A stretch of 64,000 nucleotides of DNA from positions 4,470,585 through 4,534,584 of the forward strand of contig NZ_CP055156.1 of assembly GCF_014217805.1 (NCBI RefSeq). Direction: 5' to 3'. The translations under genes and the position numbers were made by a program. Position 1 is the stretch's first letter. Each line of letters starts with the position of its first letter. Source of the stretch: Adhaeribacter swui (GTDB lineage Bacteria; Bacteroidota; Bacteroidia; Cytophagales; Hymenobacteraceae). The notes beneath the pieces were generated by a model. That model worked only from the letters and a program-made list of their open reading frames with translations. It had not been told where the DNA came from and searched no databases. Below are positions 27,255 through 36,148 of the stretch, in pieces.

Positions 27255-28268
27255 ATGCGTAAAGATTTTCAGCAGATAGATGTAATTAAAGGATTTGCCA
27301 TTATTTCGGTAATTATTCTGCATTCTGTTGATCAAAAAGCGCTTTTAAAAACTTATTCGGTACTGCACATTTGGCAGGCGGTGCCTTTATTTATGGTGCT
27401 CATGGGCCTGAATACCGGCATGTCGGTTTTTAATAAAAAACCCCAATTTGCGGAGCTCTTCACCACAACCTATTTCAAAAAAAAGTTCGACCGGATTGTG
27501 GTGCCTTTTCTTTTAATTTTTGGTTTATCCATTATCCTGGGGTTTATCTGGTATTGGCTTACCGGGCATTATAAAATAGAATTCCGAAAATCTAACCTGA
27601 TGGGGGTGTTGCCGGTATCGGGCCCGGGTAATTACTTTATTACCTTAACTTTTCAGTCTATTCTGTTGCTGCCTTTTATTAAATACGGGTTTAAGTGGCA
27701 TCCCTTTTTTACCATTATTGCCTTGGTGGTGCTGGAAGTGGCTTTCCTGCTCCTGAGCGCTGACCTGCCCTTATTTAGCCGCAATAAATACCTGTACAGC
27801 GCCGCTTTTCCGCGGTATTTTTCGGCAATTGCTTTTGGGTTGGTTTTATCGAAGCTGGTGTTCCGGCAAGCCCGGGCTACCAAAATTACTTTAATTACCA
27901 GTGCGGCGCTTATCAGTGGGGTTTATCTGCTCGAAATGATGTACGGCGATTTAAATTTGCCCCAGATAAAAGAAGAATGGAAAACCCAGAATGTGCTTAC
28001 GTTTAGCTACGCCGCATTTGTGGTTTTGCTGTTGTTTAAAGCTTTACCGAGTCAGTCTGATAACCCTGTTTTAAAATTTTTGGCAATTTTGGGTAAGGCG
28101 TCGTACCATATTTTTCTGGTGCAAATTATTTACTTCGGGTTAATCGAAAACCGCTTTAACCTGGTTTTAAATTTAGGGGTATGCTTGGCTGTAGGCTATT
28201 TATTCTGCCGTTACGAAAAAACCATCAGGCAATATTTCCGGAGTAAATCAATAAATCCGGTTTTTTAA
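27255..28268 (+). CDS. Acyltransferase family 3 membrane protein
   Basis: A 337-residue integral membrane protein with about ten hydrophobic segments. The N terminus, QQIDVIKGFAIISVIILHSVD, contains the family's first helix with the conserved His. KFDRIVVPFLLIFGLSIIL is the second conserved block, and the C-terminal helices (FLAILGKASYHIFLVQIIYF) fit AT3. Family members acetylate or acylate polysaccharides, lipids or peptides using acyl donors at the membrane. No glycan operon is present nearby, so the substrate is unknown. Confidence 0.87.
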   Translation: MRKDFQQIDVIKGFAIISVIILHSVDQKALLKTYSVLHIWQAVPLFMVLMGLNTGMSVFNKKPQFAELFTTTYFKKKFDRIVVPFLLIFGLSIILGFIWYWLTGHYKIEFRKSNLMGVLPVSGPGNYFITLTFQSILLLPFIKYGFKWHPFFTIIALVVLEVAFLLLSADLPLFSRNKYLYSAAFPRYFSAIAFGLVLSKLVFRQARATKITLITSAALISGVYLLEMMYGDLNLPQIKEEWKTQNVLTFSYAAFVVLLLFKALPSQSDNPVLKFLAILGKASYHIFLVQIIYFGLIENRFNLVLNLGVCLAVGYLFCRYEKTIRQYFRSKSINPVF

Positions 28269-28359
28269 ATATCACGCCAGCTACTACTTAGCCAGGCATT
28301 GCTATAGTTCTGTATTTTGTGGTATCTTTTGCCTCTGAAGTACAGACCAATTTACCCGA

Positions 28360-28860
28360 ATGAACCTGAACGAAGCTTTAACTATTCTATCGGCCATGAT
28401 TACGCCGGCCGTGCTTATTGTTGCCAGCGGATCTTTAATTTTAACAACCTCGCAGCGTTTAAGCCGCTCCGTGGAGCGCGTGCGTAATTTATCCGACCAA
28501 TTGCGCAAACTCATGATGCATCCCGGCGAAAGTACTTTTCTGGAAGACGAAAATGAAATTGTAATAGAATTAATTCAATATGCCAGCCGCCGCAGCCGGT
28601 TATTGCAACAAGCTTTAACAACCTTATACATTACCTTGGGCATGTATGTAGCTATTAGTATTACCATTGGCATACTAGAGTTTTCGGGCTTGCAACATAC
28701 CTGGGTGCTTACCTTGTTAACTATTTTTGGCGCCGGTTTTCTTTTTTACGCCAGCCTTTTACTCATTATCGAGTCGCAAATTGCGTTTAGGGCCGTTAAC
28801 TACGAAATGAATACCGTCCTGGACCGGGTTAAACGGTATAAAAAGCCCAGACTAAGCTAG
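28360..28860 (+). CDS. DUF2721 family membrane protein
   Basis: A 166-residue protein matching the DUF2721 pattern. It has an N-terminal helix (LTILSAMITPAVLIVASGSLIL), the conserved basic stretch TTSQRLSRSVERVRNLSDQL, and two C-terminal membrane helices (ALTTLYITLGMYVAISITIG; LTLLTIFGAGFLFYASLLLI). Function is unknown for the family. The gene is transcribed towards the flavoprotein gene on the opposite strand. Confidence 0.9.
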   Translation: MNLNEALTILSAMITPAVLIVASGSLILTTSQRLSRSVERVRNLSDQLRKLMMHPGESTFLEDENEIVIELIQYASRRSRLLQQALTTLYITLGMYVAISITIGILEFSGLQHTWVLTLLTIFGAGFLFYASLLLIIESQIAFRAVNYEMNTVLDRVKRYKKPRLS

Positions 28861-28902
28861 CAACTATAAAATTTTAAAAATTCTACAATTCTGCAAAATA
28901 CT

Positions 28903-30282
28903 TTATTCAATAGTTGCAAAAAGGTTATTCAGCGATTCGGCGTATAGCGGGTGGGCAAAAATCATTTCCCGCAGTGTTTGGTAATTTACCTTACCAACCA
29001 TGGCCATTTGCATCAGCGACATTAATTCTCCGCCTTCGGGGCCCACTACGGTAGCGCCTAAAATTTGTCCGGTATCCGCATCCACAATGGCTTTAATCAG
29101 CCCCGCCGTTTCACCAGTTTCAATGGCTCGGGCTACCTTTGCCATGGGCATTTGCGCCACTTTAAAGTTTAAGTTTTTTTCGCGCGCTTCGGTTTCGTTT
29201 AGCCCTACCCGGGCTACCTGCGGATCGGTAAACATGCAGTAGGGCACCATGCGGTTGGTGGTGGTTTCCTGGCCTTGTTCTAATAAGTTTTTATACAAAA
29301 TAACGTAGTCGTTGTACGAAATATGGGTAAACTTGGGCTCGCCGGTAATTTCACCAATGGCATAAATATCTGCTGCGGAGGTTTCCAGTTTTTCGTTTAC
29401 CACGATGTACCCTTTTTCGTTGGTATTTACTCCGGCTACGTTTAAGTTTAGAGTATTGGAATTGGGTGTGCGACCGGCCGCCAGTAACAGGTGCGAACAG
29501 GTAATTTTAGTTTGCTTGCCGGCCACCTCCAGGGTTAAAACCTGATTATTTTCCTGCTGGGTAATATGGGTTACTTTGGCTTGCGTAAGGATCTGAATGT
29601 TTTCGTTTTTTAAAAATTTTTGTACTTCGGCGGCCACGTCTTCGTCTTCTTTTTTTAAAAATCGCGCGTGATGTTCCAGAATGGTAACCTGGCTCCCGAA
29701 ACGCCGGAACATTTGTCCGTATTCCAAAGCAATGTAGCCGGCGCCAATAATTACTAAATGCTCAGGTATTTCCTGAAGGTCCAGGATGGTTGTGGAGGTT
29801 AAATAGTTCGCTTCTGCCAGGCCCGGAATATCCGGCACCGTGGGGCGCGTGCCAACATCAATAAATATTTTATCGGCGCTGATAACCTGCTCTTTGCCGG
29901 TATTCCGTTTTATTTTAATTTGTTTTTCTCCGGTAAAAGTAGCTTCTCCAAAAATTAAAGTTAAGTTTTCGGTGCTTTCTAAACCTTTTTGCGAACCACC
30001 TCGGAATTGTGCTACAACTTTATTTTTCCGGTCGATAATGGCGGGCAGATTTACTTTATATTCATTGCTTTTTACGCCCCAGTTACTTGCCCGGGCCACG
30101 GTATGCGCTACTTTGGCCGACGCAATTAAGGTTTTGGTAGGCGTGCAGCCATAATTCACGCAGGTGCCGCCTACTTTTTCCTTTTCGATTAAAGCCGTTT
30201 TCCAGCCGGCTTGGGCCAGTTTTTTGGCGAGTGGCGTACCGCCTTGTCCGGAACCGATAATAATGGCCTGGTAATGCTCCAT
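28903..30282 (-). CDS. Class I pyridine nucleotide-disulfide oxidoreductase (mercuric reductase-like)
   Basis: A 459-residue FAD/NAD(P) flavoprotein. The FAD-binding GSGQGG is at residues 10-15, followed by the redox disulfide GGTCVNYGCTPTK (Cys41 and Cys46). The NAD(P)-binding fold is LVIIGAGYIALEYGQMF, and the second FAD motif is ADIYAIGEITG. The dimerisation domain carries IFAHPLYAESLN with the active-site His-Glu pair. It resembles mercuric reductase and dihydrolipoamide dehydrogenase, but the C-terminal cysteine pair and N-terminal metal-binding domain of MerA are missing, and no mer genes are nearby. Mercury reduction is therefore unlikely. The true substrate is unknown. Confidence 0.9.
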   Translation of the reverse strand: MEHYQAIIIGSGQGGTPLAKKLAQAGWKTALIEKEKVGGTCVNYGCTPTKTLIASAKVAHTVARASNWGVKSNEYKVNLPAIIDRKNKVVAQFRGGSQKGLESTENLTLIFGEATFTGEKQIKIKRNTGKEQVISADKIFIDVGTRPTVPDIPGLAEANYLTSTTILDLQEIPEHLVIIGAGYIALEYGQMFRRFGSQVTILEHHARFLKKEDEDVAAEVQKFLKNENIQILTQAKVTHITQQENNQVLTLEVAGKQTKITCSHLLLAAGRTPNSNTLNLNVAGVNTNEKGYIVVNEKLETSAADIYAIGEITGEPKFTHISYNDYVILYKNLLEQGQETTTNRMVPYCMFTDPQVARVGLNETEAREKNLNFKVAQMPMAKVARAIETGETAGLIKAIVDADTGQILGATVVGPEGGELMSLMQMAMVGKVNYQTLREMIFAHPLYAESLNNLFATIE

Positions 30283-30474
30283 AAGTGCTTAATTAAAGAA
30301 TGTCCTGAATGTTGCCGGAAAAAATACTGCCCTGATTAACCAAGCCTACAAAAAGGACGGAGTTAGCGACCAAAGTAGTTTAACCGCCTGGGTTAGAATA
30401 CCAAAATTTTAAAAAAAAGTTTATTCCAGTAAAAAGACAAATAAACAATACCGGACCTTAGAAGAGTAACAGCT

Positions 30475-30496
30475 CCCCTCCTAAGTACAGGAGGGG
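30475..30496. repeat. Small palindromic hairpin in the intergenic region
   Basis: CCCCTCCT at 30475-30482 and AGGAGGGG at 30489-30496 make an eight-base stem with a six-base loop, followed by TTAGGGGTGG. It lies between two minus-strand genes in a 293-base gap (30283-30575) that otherwise shows nothing. The sequence resembles REP-like hairpins found in many bacterial genomes. There is no T run, so it is not a clear terminator. Confidence 0.55.
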
Positions 30497-30575
30497 TTAG
30501 GGGTGGTAATTTTTTCAGTAAAGTTGCGGGTAAGATATCCAGTTACTAAATCTGGAGCGGCTAACCGGGCACAAA

Positions 30576-31739
30576 TTAAACGCCTACTTTCTGGTTGGTG
30601 CGGGCCGCTTCGTAAATGGCCAGTAAAATACGTACGTCGCGCAAGCCCATTTCGCCGGGAACCTGGGTGGGTTTGTTGTTGCGCACGCAATCGGCAAAAT
30701 TATCCATTTGGCGGGCTTGCTGATTTACTTCCTCAAAATCCATTTTACCCTGGCTGGTTTCGCCTTTAATGCCCTTATAACTGTAAGCCGGATCTAAACG
30801 CCACCAGCTATCCTGGGCTTCGCCGTATAACATGCCGGCTTCGTCGTTGTAACTGCTCACGCAATCGGCAATTACGCCGCCCTCAAACTGCATTTGCCAG
30901 CTAATGGATTGCTCCACGGTTTTAAAATAATCGGGCCGGGTTTTTTCGCCGTACTTGGCGGTAATGGCAATGGGTTCTTTGCCCATGGTGTAAATAACGC
31001 CTTGTACGCAGTAAATGCCCACGTCCATCAAAGGGCCGCCCCCGGCTAACTCTTTACTCAGCCGCCAATCGTCGGGCTTAACCGAAATTTTAAAGCTATC
31101 GGCGGCTTTAATGCTTTTTACCGGACCAAAAACTTCTTTTTGCCCAAGTTCCATTACTCGTTGGTTATGCGGCTCGAAGTGCAGGCGGTACCCAACCGAT
31201 AGTTGCACGTTGTTTTGTTTGCAGGCATCAATCATGGCCTGGCAATCTTCTACGGTGGTAGCCATAGGCTTTTCGCAGATGACGTGTTTTTTTGCCTGGG
31301 CAGCGCGTACCACGAATTCGCGGTGCAGGGCATTGGGCGTAACAACGTACACGATATCAATGTCGGGGTTATCTTTTATCTGGTCGAAGTTTTCGTAGTT
31401 GTAGACGTTCTTATCCGGAATGTCGTACTTGCGTTTCCATTTATCTACTTTATCCGGCGAACCCGTTACAATGCCCGCTAAATAGCAATTTTGGGTTTCC
31501 TGCAGGGCCGGGGCGAGTTGTCCTTCGCTGTATTTACCCAAGCCCAGCAAGGCAATGCCTAACTTCTTGCCACCCGCATTTTGCGCCGCATTATTTTGTT
31601 CTTTTTCGCCGGACTTGTTGGAATTGCAGGAACTTAAGGAAAGCAGCGAAACGCCCGCCGCCGTAGTGCCAACGGCTAAAGAGAAATTTTTTAAAAAATT
31701 GCGCCGGTTTGAGGCCGAAGACAAGCTAAATTTTTTCAT
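30576..31739 (-). CDS. Tat-exported Gfo/Idh/MocA oxidoreductase, probable lipoprotein
   Basis: A 387-residue oxidoreductase. The N terminus combines a twin-arginine motif (NRRNFLKNFSLAVG) with a lipobox-like LSLSSC, so it may be a Tat-exported lipoprotein. The Rossmann domain (LGIALLGLGKYSEGQLAPAL) and the signature HVICEKPMATTVEDCQAMID with Glu-Lys-Pro are present, as is the C-terminal substrate domain (LAGGGPLMDVGIYCVQGVIY). It resembles glucose-fructose oxidoreductase-type proteins. It shares only family-level similarity with the protein at 7686-9149, which has Gln-Lys-Pro. Single gene. Confidence 0.91.
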   Translation of the reverse strand: MKKFSLSSASNRRNFLKNFSLAVGTTAAGVSLLSLSSCNSNKSGEKEQNNAAQNAGGKKLGIALLGLGKYSEGQLAPALQETQNCYLAGIVTGSPDKVDKWKRKYDIPDKNVYNYENFDQIKDNPDIDIVYVVTPNALHREFVVRAAQAKKHVICEKPMATTVEDCQAMIDACKQNNVQLSVGYRLHFEPHNQRVMELGQKEVFGPVKSIKAADSFKISVKPDDWRLSKELAGGGPLMDVGIYCVQGVIYTMGKEPIAITAKYGEKTRPDYFKTVEQSISWQMQFEGGVIADCVSSYNDEAGMLYGEAQDSWWRLDPAYSYKGIKGETSQGKMDFEEVNQQARQMDNFADCVRNNKPTQVPGEMGLRDVRILLAIYEAARTNQKVGV

Positions 31740-31907
31740 AGTCAGGAGCTTAGTTTGGTTTGTTTAACCCGGACAACTTTCCTGGGTTGTATTCTTTAAC
31801 GGTTACTTTTTAAAATTAAGTACTTTCGTTTTAAACTTTTCCGGGAAAACCGAATTACAAACCAGATAAACGGCTTACTAGTAAGCAATAAACTTAGTTT
31901 GCCCGGC

Positions 31908-32130
31908 TTAAGCTTTAACTTTATCCGGGGCTTTGGGTAACTCTTTCGGATCGATGCTAACTTCGATTACCGCCGGTCTTTTAGATGCAAAAGCTTTTTT
32001 GAGCGTGGCAGCTAGCTCGTTAGGTTTGGCGCAACGGTACCCTTCGGCGCCGCAGCCTTCCGCTACTTTGGCAAAATCAATGTTTTGCAAGGTATGGCCG
32101 TGCTCAATATGTTTATTCTCGTCTAAGGGG
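31908..32130 (-). pseudogene. 3' remnant of a thiamine-diphosphate-dependent enzyme
   Basis: Only the last 70 or so residues remain. From ENKHIEHGHTLQNIDFAKVAEGC to the C terminus (AVIEVSIDPKELPKAPDKVKA) they match the C terminus of acetolactate synthase/pyruvate oxidase-like enzymes. A complete member would have about 550-600 residues, so the cofactor-binding and catalytic parts are lost. The open frame extends upstream across an AT-rich joint into the end of the AEC transporter gene, but those residues (MFAFVCEIVKILIF) come from the transporter's other frame. A deletion that joined the AEC gene to this tail is the simplest explanation. Function is lost. Confidence 0.8.
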
Positions 32131-32146
32131 AATATTAAAATTTTAA

Positions 32147-33070
32147 CTATTTCGCAAACAAAAGCAAACAAGCAATGGGCACGATTACTAAGGAAATTAA
32201 GGATGATAAGGATACCAGCAAGGAAGCGTTTTCATTTTCGGTATCGAGGTAAGACGAAAATACTACCAGGTTGGCTGCAATCGGGAAAGCCGGAATTAAT
32301 AACAACAGCTTTTGCTCGTCGGATTTTAACTGGCCCACGAGCAGCATTTCGGCCAGCACCAGCAAGCCCATGATAACGGCCGCGGCTACGTACCGAACAC
32401 CAAGCAGTTTGCCGAACATCTTATAAGCAATTTCTTTAAAATTTACTTTCGTCAGGCCAATGCCGATAATCACCATACCCAAAGCCGAAACAATCCAACT
32501 CACCACTTTCATAATCGGCGAGATAAACTCGGGTGATTTAAAACCCAGTAGATTGGCCACAATAGCTACCGCACAGGCATAAATTGCCGGAATTTTAATT
32601 ACATTTTTCACGGATTCTTTTACCGGCAAATCTTTACTCCGGGACATGAGGTAATAGCCAATGGTATCGCCGTACAACACGTTGCCCATGTAAGCGCTGA
32701 TAATGAGCGGCATTTGCTTTTCGCCGAACAAAGCCAGCACCACCGGAATACCAAACCAACCCACGTTAAAATAAGAAAAGCCGCAGTATAGCAAGTAGGG
32801 ATTAAAGTCTTTTACCAATTTTTGGTGCGTAAACCAGGCCGGTACACTCATGGCCAGGGCTAAAGCAAACACAATGGTAACCACAATCAGCAGTTGCGCG
32901 ATATCGGCTTGCAAGATGTTATCAATAATAAGGAGCGGAATTAAGGCATAGAGCATCAGTTTTGATAAAAACTTACTTTTTAAATTCCACCATTTGCTGG
33001 CAAAATAACCAACCCCAATAAACAAATACAGCGGTACTACGCTGGTTAATAATTTACTCAGTACTTCCAT
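32147..33070 (-). CDS. AEC family transporter (auxin efflux carrier-like)
   Basis: A 307-residue membrane protein with about ten helices in two halves. Typical segments are the N-terminal VVPLYLFIGVGYFASKWW, the SKLMLYALIPLLIIDNIL helix with the family's conserved Pro, and VSWIVSALGMVIIGIGLTKV in the second half. Family members move organic acids such as malonate or malate, or auxin in plants, and the substrate here is unknown. The start overlaps the end of the upstream FAD/NAD(P) gene by 17 bases, so they are translationally coupled. A fragment of a ThDP enzyme follows, which suggests the ancestral cluster combined transport and 2-keto or oxalate-type acid metabolism (inferred). Confidence 0.9.
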   Translation of the reverse strand: MEVLSKLLTSVVPLYLFIGVGYFASKWWNLKSKFLSKLMLYALIPLLIIDNILQADIAQLLIVVTIVFALALAMSVPAWFTHQKLVKDFNPYLLYCGFSYFNVGWFGIPVVLALFGEKQMPLIISAYMGNVLYGDTIGYYLMSRSKDLPVKESVKNVIKIPAIYACAVAIVANLLGFKSPEFISPIMKVVSWIVSALGMVIIGIGLTKVNFKEIAYKMFGKLLGVRYVAAAVIMGLLVLAEMLLVGQLKSDEQKLLLLIPAFPIAANLVVFSSYLDTENENASLLVSLSSLISLVIVPIACLLLFAK

Positions 33071-34577
33071 GCAAAAGGCGGGTTATAATATCGTTGGTGA
33101 GGCGGTCGATGCCGGTTACGTTAAACCACACCGAATTGGTATCCAGCAGTTCGCCGTTTAACAATTGACCGGTACCGTACAATAAAACAGCCGGATGGTG
33201 GGGTATCGGAATGCGTAAGTTATGCGGATTGGCCTGAATGCCACCAGGTTTAAAAGGTTGAATTAAGCTTTTTCGGTGCATTTGCTGCAACAAAGGTATT
33301 TCCATTTTCTCTAGTTTTTTGGCCGTGCCGGTTGCATTTACCAGCCAGCGGGCAGTATGGGTTTCGCCGCTTTCCAGGTGCAGTAAAAACTGTTGTTCCG
33401 CGGCTTGCCACTCTATCTTGCCGGAATGACCTTGAATGGTAAGCTGGCGGGTTTGTAACAACCCGAGGAGTTTGCGGGCGTTTTCCGGGGGCATGCTAAA
33501 CCGGTTCAGGTCCCAATGTGGGCCAAGCCATTCTAAAAATTTAATTTTTTCGTTTTCCGGTAAAAGCTGCCAGACCTTAGAAGACAAATGGCGGGTAGAG
33601 TAGGCGATATTCTGAAATACGCTGGTTCCTTTTTCAGCCACAGCAATATCGTGCTGCAGTAATTCCTGGTGCGGCTGATCGGTGCGGTTAAATTTTTTCC
33701 AGGAGCCTTGTTTGCCCATCACCTGTTCCGCTTCCGCGATAAACAGCCGGAATAAATCTTTGGCCCGGATGGGTCTTTGCTGCTCCCGCATTATTTGGCG
33801 GATGTTTTCCATAGTAAGTATTTTCCGCTCATACGGCACCTCAAAAGGCGTTTGCACCCGCGGAATTAAGCCGTGGTGCGAATACATGGTTAAAGGGCCG
33901 GTGTGCCCGTTGTCCACGAAAGTCATTACGGTATCAATGGCCGTCAGGCTGCTTCCCAAAATACTTACCGGTTCGTTCCTAGGAATTCGCTCCAACAGTG
34001 GCTTTGCAGGCCAAGGAAAATCAAAATAGCGCGGCGAGTTTTTTAAATGCGGAAAGTTATTGGGCTTTGGCGTGCCCGTCGCGAGCACTACCACGTCAGC
34101 CAGCAGGTTGGTGCCGGATTGCAAGTGAAGGTTGATTCTATTACCAACTATATCGGCATCCACGGCTTCGTCCTGTTGCAACTCTACCTGAATTTTATTG
34201 GCGCGGGCTATTTGCACGTATTCCTGTAGCACGGCTTTTAAATAAAAACCATACAGTTCGCGGGGCGGAAAAGAGTTTTCCTGAATCTCCAGGCCGGGAA
34301 AATGCTCTTGTATAATAGGTTGGTTTTGCCGGCACCAATGAACAAAATGAAGGGGTTCTTCGGCAAAAATGCCCATGAGTTTAGCCTGGGTATTGAGTAA
34401 ATGGCCCTTCTGGCGGGTGCCGTAAGCCAAGCCCGGTCCAATTTCTTCCTCTTTTTCTAACAATACCAGGTTTACTAAACCAGGCTTTTTGTGAATAATT
34501 AGTTTTATGACCAGGTGAATAAAGGAAGCTACCCCGTTAGCTCCCCCTCCAACTAGTACAATGGTGTTTTTTTTCAT
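33054..34577 (-). CDS. FAD/NAD(P)-binding protein (PF13454-like)
   Basis: A 507-residue flavoprotein. The N-terminal dinucleotide-binding motif is TIVLVGGGANGVASFIHLVI. EEEIGPGLAYGTRQKGHLLN and DVVVLATGTPKPNNFPHL are typical of this family, followed by a second Rossmann-like motif (PVSILGSSLTAIDTVMTFVD). The C-terminal part reads ARWLVNATGTAKKLEKM. Substrates are unknown; relatives are often annotated only as FAD-NAD(P)-binding. It is the first gene of a minus-strand pair with the AEC transporter, overlapping it by 17 bases. Confidence 0.88.
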   Translation of the reverse strand: MKKNTIVLVGGGANGVASFIHLVIKLIIHKKPGLVNLVLLEKEEEIGPGLAYGTRQKGHLLNTQAKLMGIFAEEPLHFVHWCRQNQPIIQEHFPGLEIQENSFPPRELYGFYLKAVLQEYVQIARANKIQVELQQDEAVDADIVGNRINLHLQSGTNLLADVVVLATGTPKPNNFPHLKNSPRYFDFPWPAKPLLERIPRNEPVSILGSSLTAIDTVMTFVDNGHTGPLTMYSHHGLIPRVQTPFEVPYERKILTMENIRQIMREQQRPIRAKDLFRLFIAEAEQVMGKQGSWKKFNRTDQPHQELLQHDIAVAEKGTSVFQNIAYSTRHLSSKVWQLLPENEKIKFLEWLGPHWDLNRFSMPPENARKLLGLLQTRQLTIQGHSGKIEWQAAEQQFLLHLESGETHTARWLVNATGTAKKLEKMEIPLLQQMHRKSLIQPFKPGGIQANPHNLRIPIPHHPAVLLYGTGQLLNGELLDTNSVWFNVTGIDRLTNDIITRLLHGSTE

Positions 34578-34715
34578 GAATAAGCGGCTAGGTTCCGGGT
34601 CAAAGCCCCTAAAACCTTATAGTTTATAGGTTTCTGTTCAGGTAAAGTTTTCCTATTAACTGGTTTGTCCGGATTATGTTCTTGGGTGGGTAAAACTTTT
34701 AACGCTTACCGATGA

Positions 34716-34907
34716 TCTTTGGAGCCTGTTCCAGTCTCCAGGCTGCGGTGCTATCTAGTTTGCTAGCTACAAGTTTTGCCTCATGGCCGGCGGGCCTCGT
34801 TTGGCTCTTCCGCAACTCGCTAGCCTTCCTTTCCTCGCTCCGCTGCGGAATACTGCTGCGCAGTACCGGAACCCTAGCAGGTGCTCCACAGCCAAACTGG
34901 TGTCAGT
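34716..34907 (-). repeat. Dispersed intergenic element, inverted copy
   Basis: In reverse orientation this 192-base copy matches the element at 25585-25777. It begins TCTTTGGAGCCTGTTCCAG and ends GCCAAACTGGTGTCAGT, with the inner TTTTGCCTCATGGCCGGCGG shared. The central 50-60 bases are variable among copies, while both ends and the AGCCAAAC-containing segment are conserved. Confidence 0.8.
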
Positions 34908-35048
34908 TACTTTTAGCTACTGTTTTATCCAGAAGAGAGGAATAGAAGTAGTATGATTAATTATAATATTGTAGTTGGTAAAAATTAAAAATTAAGATTT
35001 CTTCATTCTTATCAATATAAACCAGAAAAGCTGTCGTTAAAAGTAAAC

Positions 35049-35228
35049 GACATCAGTTTGGCTGTGAAGGGCCTTCTAAGGTTGTGGTGCGTAGCATTCC
35101 GAGGAACGAGGAAAACAAGCTTAGACTAGCCCGTAAGAGCCAAACGGGGCCCGCCGGCCATGAGGCAAACTGGTTACTTGTCAAGTTAGATATCACCAAA
35201 TCATGGAGGCTGGAACAGGCTCCAAAGA
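35049..35228 (+). repeat. Dispersed intergenic element, third copy
   Basis: A 180-base copy in the same orientation as 25585-25777. It begins GACATCAGTTTGGCTG, contains AGAGCCAAACGGGGCCCGCC and CCATGAGGCAAAC, and ends GGCTGGAACAGGCTCCAAAG. It is slightly shorter than the others because the variable middle is shorter. Confidence 0.8.
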
Positions 35229-35422
35229 ATAGTCGTTGCATTTAATGGTAATCAAGTACTAAAATATAAAATATACGCCAATACTATCTCAACCATCAGA
35301 TCTGAATAAATAGAAAATTTTAAAAAATCTTTTTCCCAGCTATTCAGGAGCTATGTGAGCACCACCTGTTATAACCTTTTCTGCCTAAACCAGTTACTTA
35401 CTAGCACTAACATGATAGAAAA

Positions 35423-35956
35423 ATGGCCCAGAATAGAAACGAACAGCAGTATACCAAACCGGAACTGAGGGAGAAAATAAAAGAAGAATTAAAACAATCG
35501 GATAAAGGCGGCAAAAAAGGGCAATGGTCGGCGCGCAAGAGCCAGTTGTTAGCCAAAGAATACGAAGAGCAGGGCGGCGGCTACAAAGGACCCAAAGATG
35601 AAAAATCCAAAGAACTAGACCAATGGACCCAGGAAGACTGGCAGACAAAAGAAGGTGATGTTAAAGCCCGGAAAAAAGATAAAACCAGCCGCTACCTGCC
35701 CAAAGAAGTGTGGGAAAAACTAAGCCCCGAAGAGAAAAAACAAGCCGAACAAACTAAAGCCAAAGGTTCTAAAAAAGGCGAACAACACATTGCTTATACT
35801 ACCGCTGTTAAAAAAGCCATGCAGCAGGTAAAAAGCCAAAACGAAAAAGGCGCTACCAAGAAAGACTTACTGGAACAGGCTAAAAAACTAGATATAAAAG
35901 GCCGCTCCACCATGAAAAAAGAAGAACTGGAAAAAGCCATCCGGGAGCATAAATAA
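35423..35956 (+). CDS. DUF5872 domain protein with Rho-N/SAP-like C terminus
   Basis: A 177-residue very hydrophilic, lysine-rich protein. Residues about 25-125 fit DUF5872 (WSARKSQLLAKEYEEQGGGY, WTQEDWQTKEGDVKARKKD, SRYLPKEVWEKLSPEEKK). The last 40 residues resemble a Rho N-terminal or SAP-like helical DNA/RNA-binding motif (ATKKDLLEQAKKLDIKGRST, then MKKEELEKAIREH). No signal peptide or membrane segment. A role in nucleic acid binding or chromatin-like stress response is inferred from composition only. Single gene beside the dispersed elements. Confidence 0.82.
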   Translation: MAQNRNEQQYTKPELREKIKEELKQSDKGGKKGQWSARKSQLLAKEYEEQGGGYKGPKDEKSKELDQWTQEDWQTKEGDVKARKKDKTSRYLPKEVWEKLSPEEKKQAEQTKAKGSKKGEQHIAYTTAVKKAMQQVKSQNEKGATKKDLLEQAKKLDIKGRSTMKKEELEKAIREHK

Positions 35957-36148
35957 ATTTATCCTACTAATAAAGAGGTTGTTGGGTATTTAGTTTGCCG
36001 GCAGTTTACCAGATGCAGAAGCTTTTAGACAGTAGCGCCAAGTAAACCGTAATTTTTAAAATTTAAACTTTTGACCTTTCGGGCGACCCTACATTTTAAA
36101 TATCTTTCTTTTCTGCTGTTCCGTAAGTTGGCTCGAACAAACATTACT

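Larger units (their letters stand above)
34578..35422. other. Long intergenic region with two inverted element copies
   Basis: About 845 bases without a real gene. They hold copies at 34716-34907 and 35049-35228 of the dispersed element, in opposite orientations and 141 bases apart, with AT-rich DNA between and around them. The small ORFs here (34712-34945 plus, 35053-35241 minus) run through the element and share a peptide such as FASWPAG, because the DNA is repeated and not because it codes. Confidence 0.7.

Noticed and set aside
28903-30282. Mercuric reductase (merA)
   Set aside because: The disulfide motif fits, but the C-terminal Cys pair, heavy-metal domain and mer neighbours are missing, so only a general flavoprotein call is made.
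31908-32171. An 87-residue gene in its own right
   Set aside because: The first residues come from the out-of-frame end of the AEC gene and the rest is only the tail of a larger enzyme.
34712-35241. Small ORFs sharing peptides such as FASWPAG
   Set aside because: The similarity comes from the dispersed DNA element they lie in; they run in opposite directions with different ends, so coding is unlikely.
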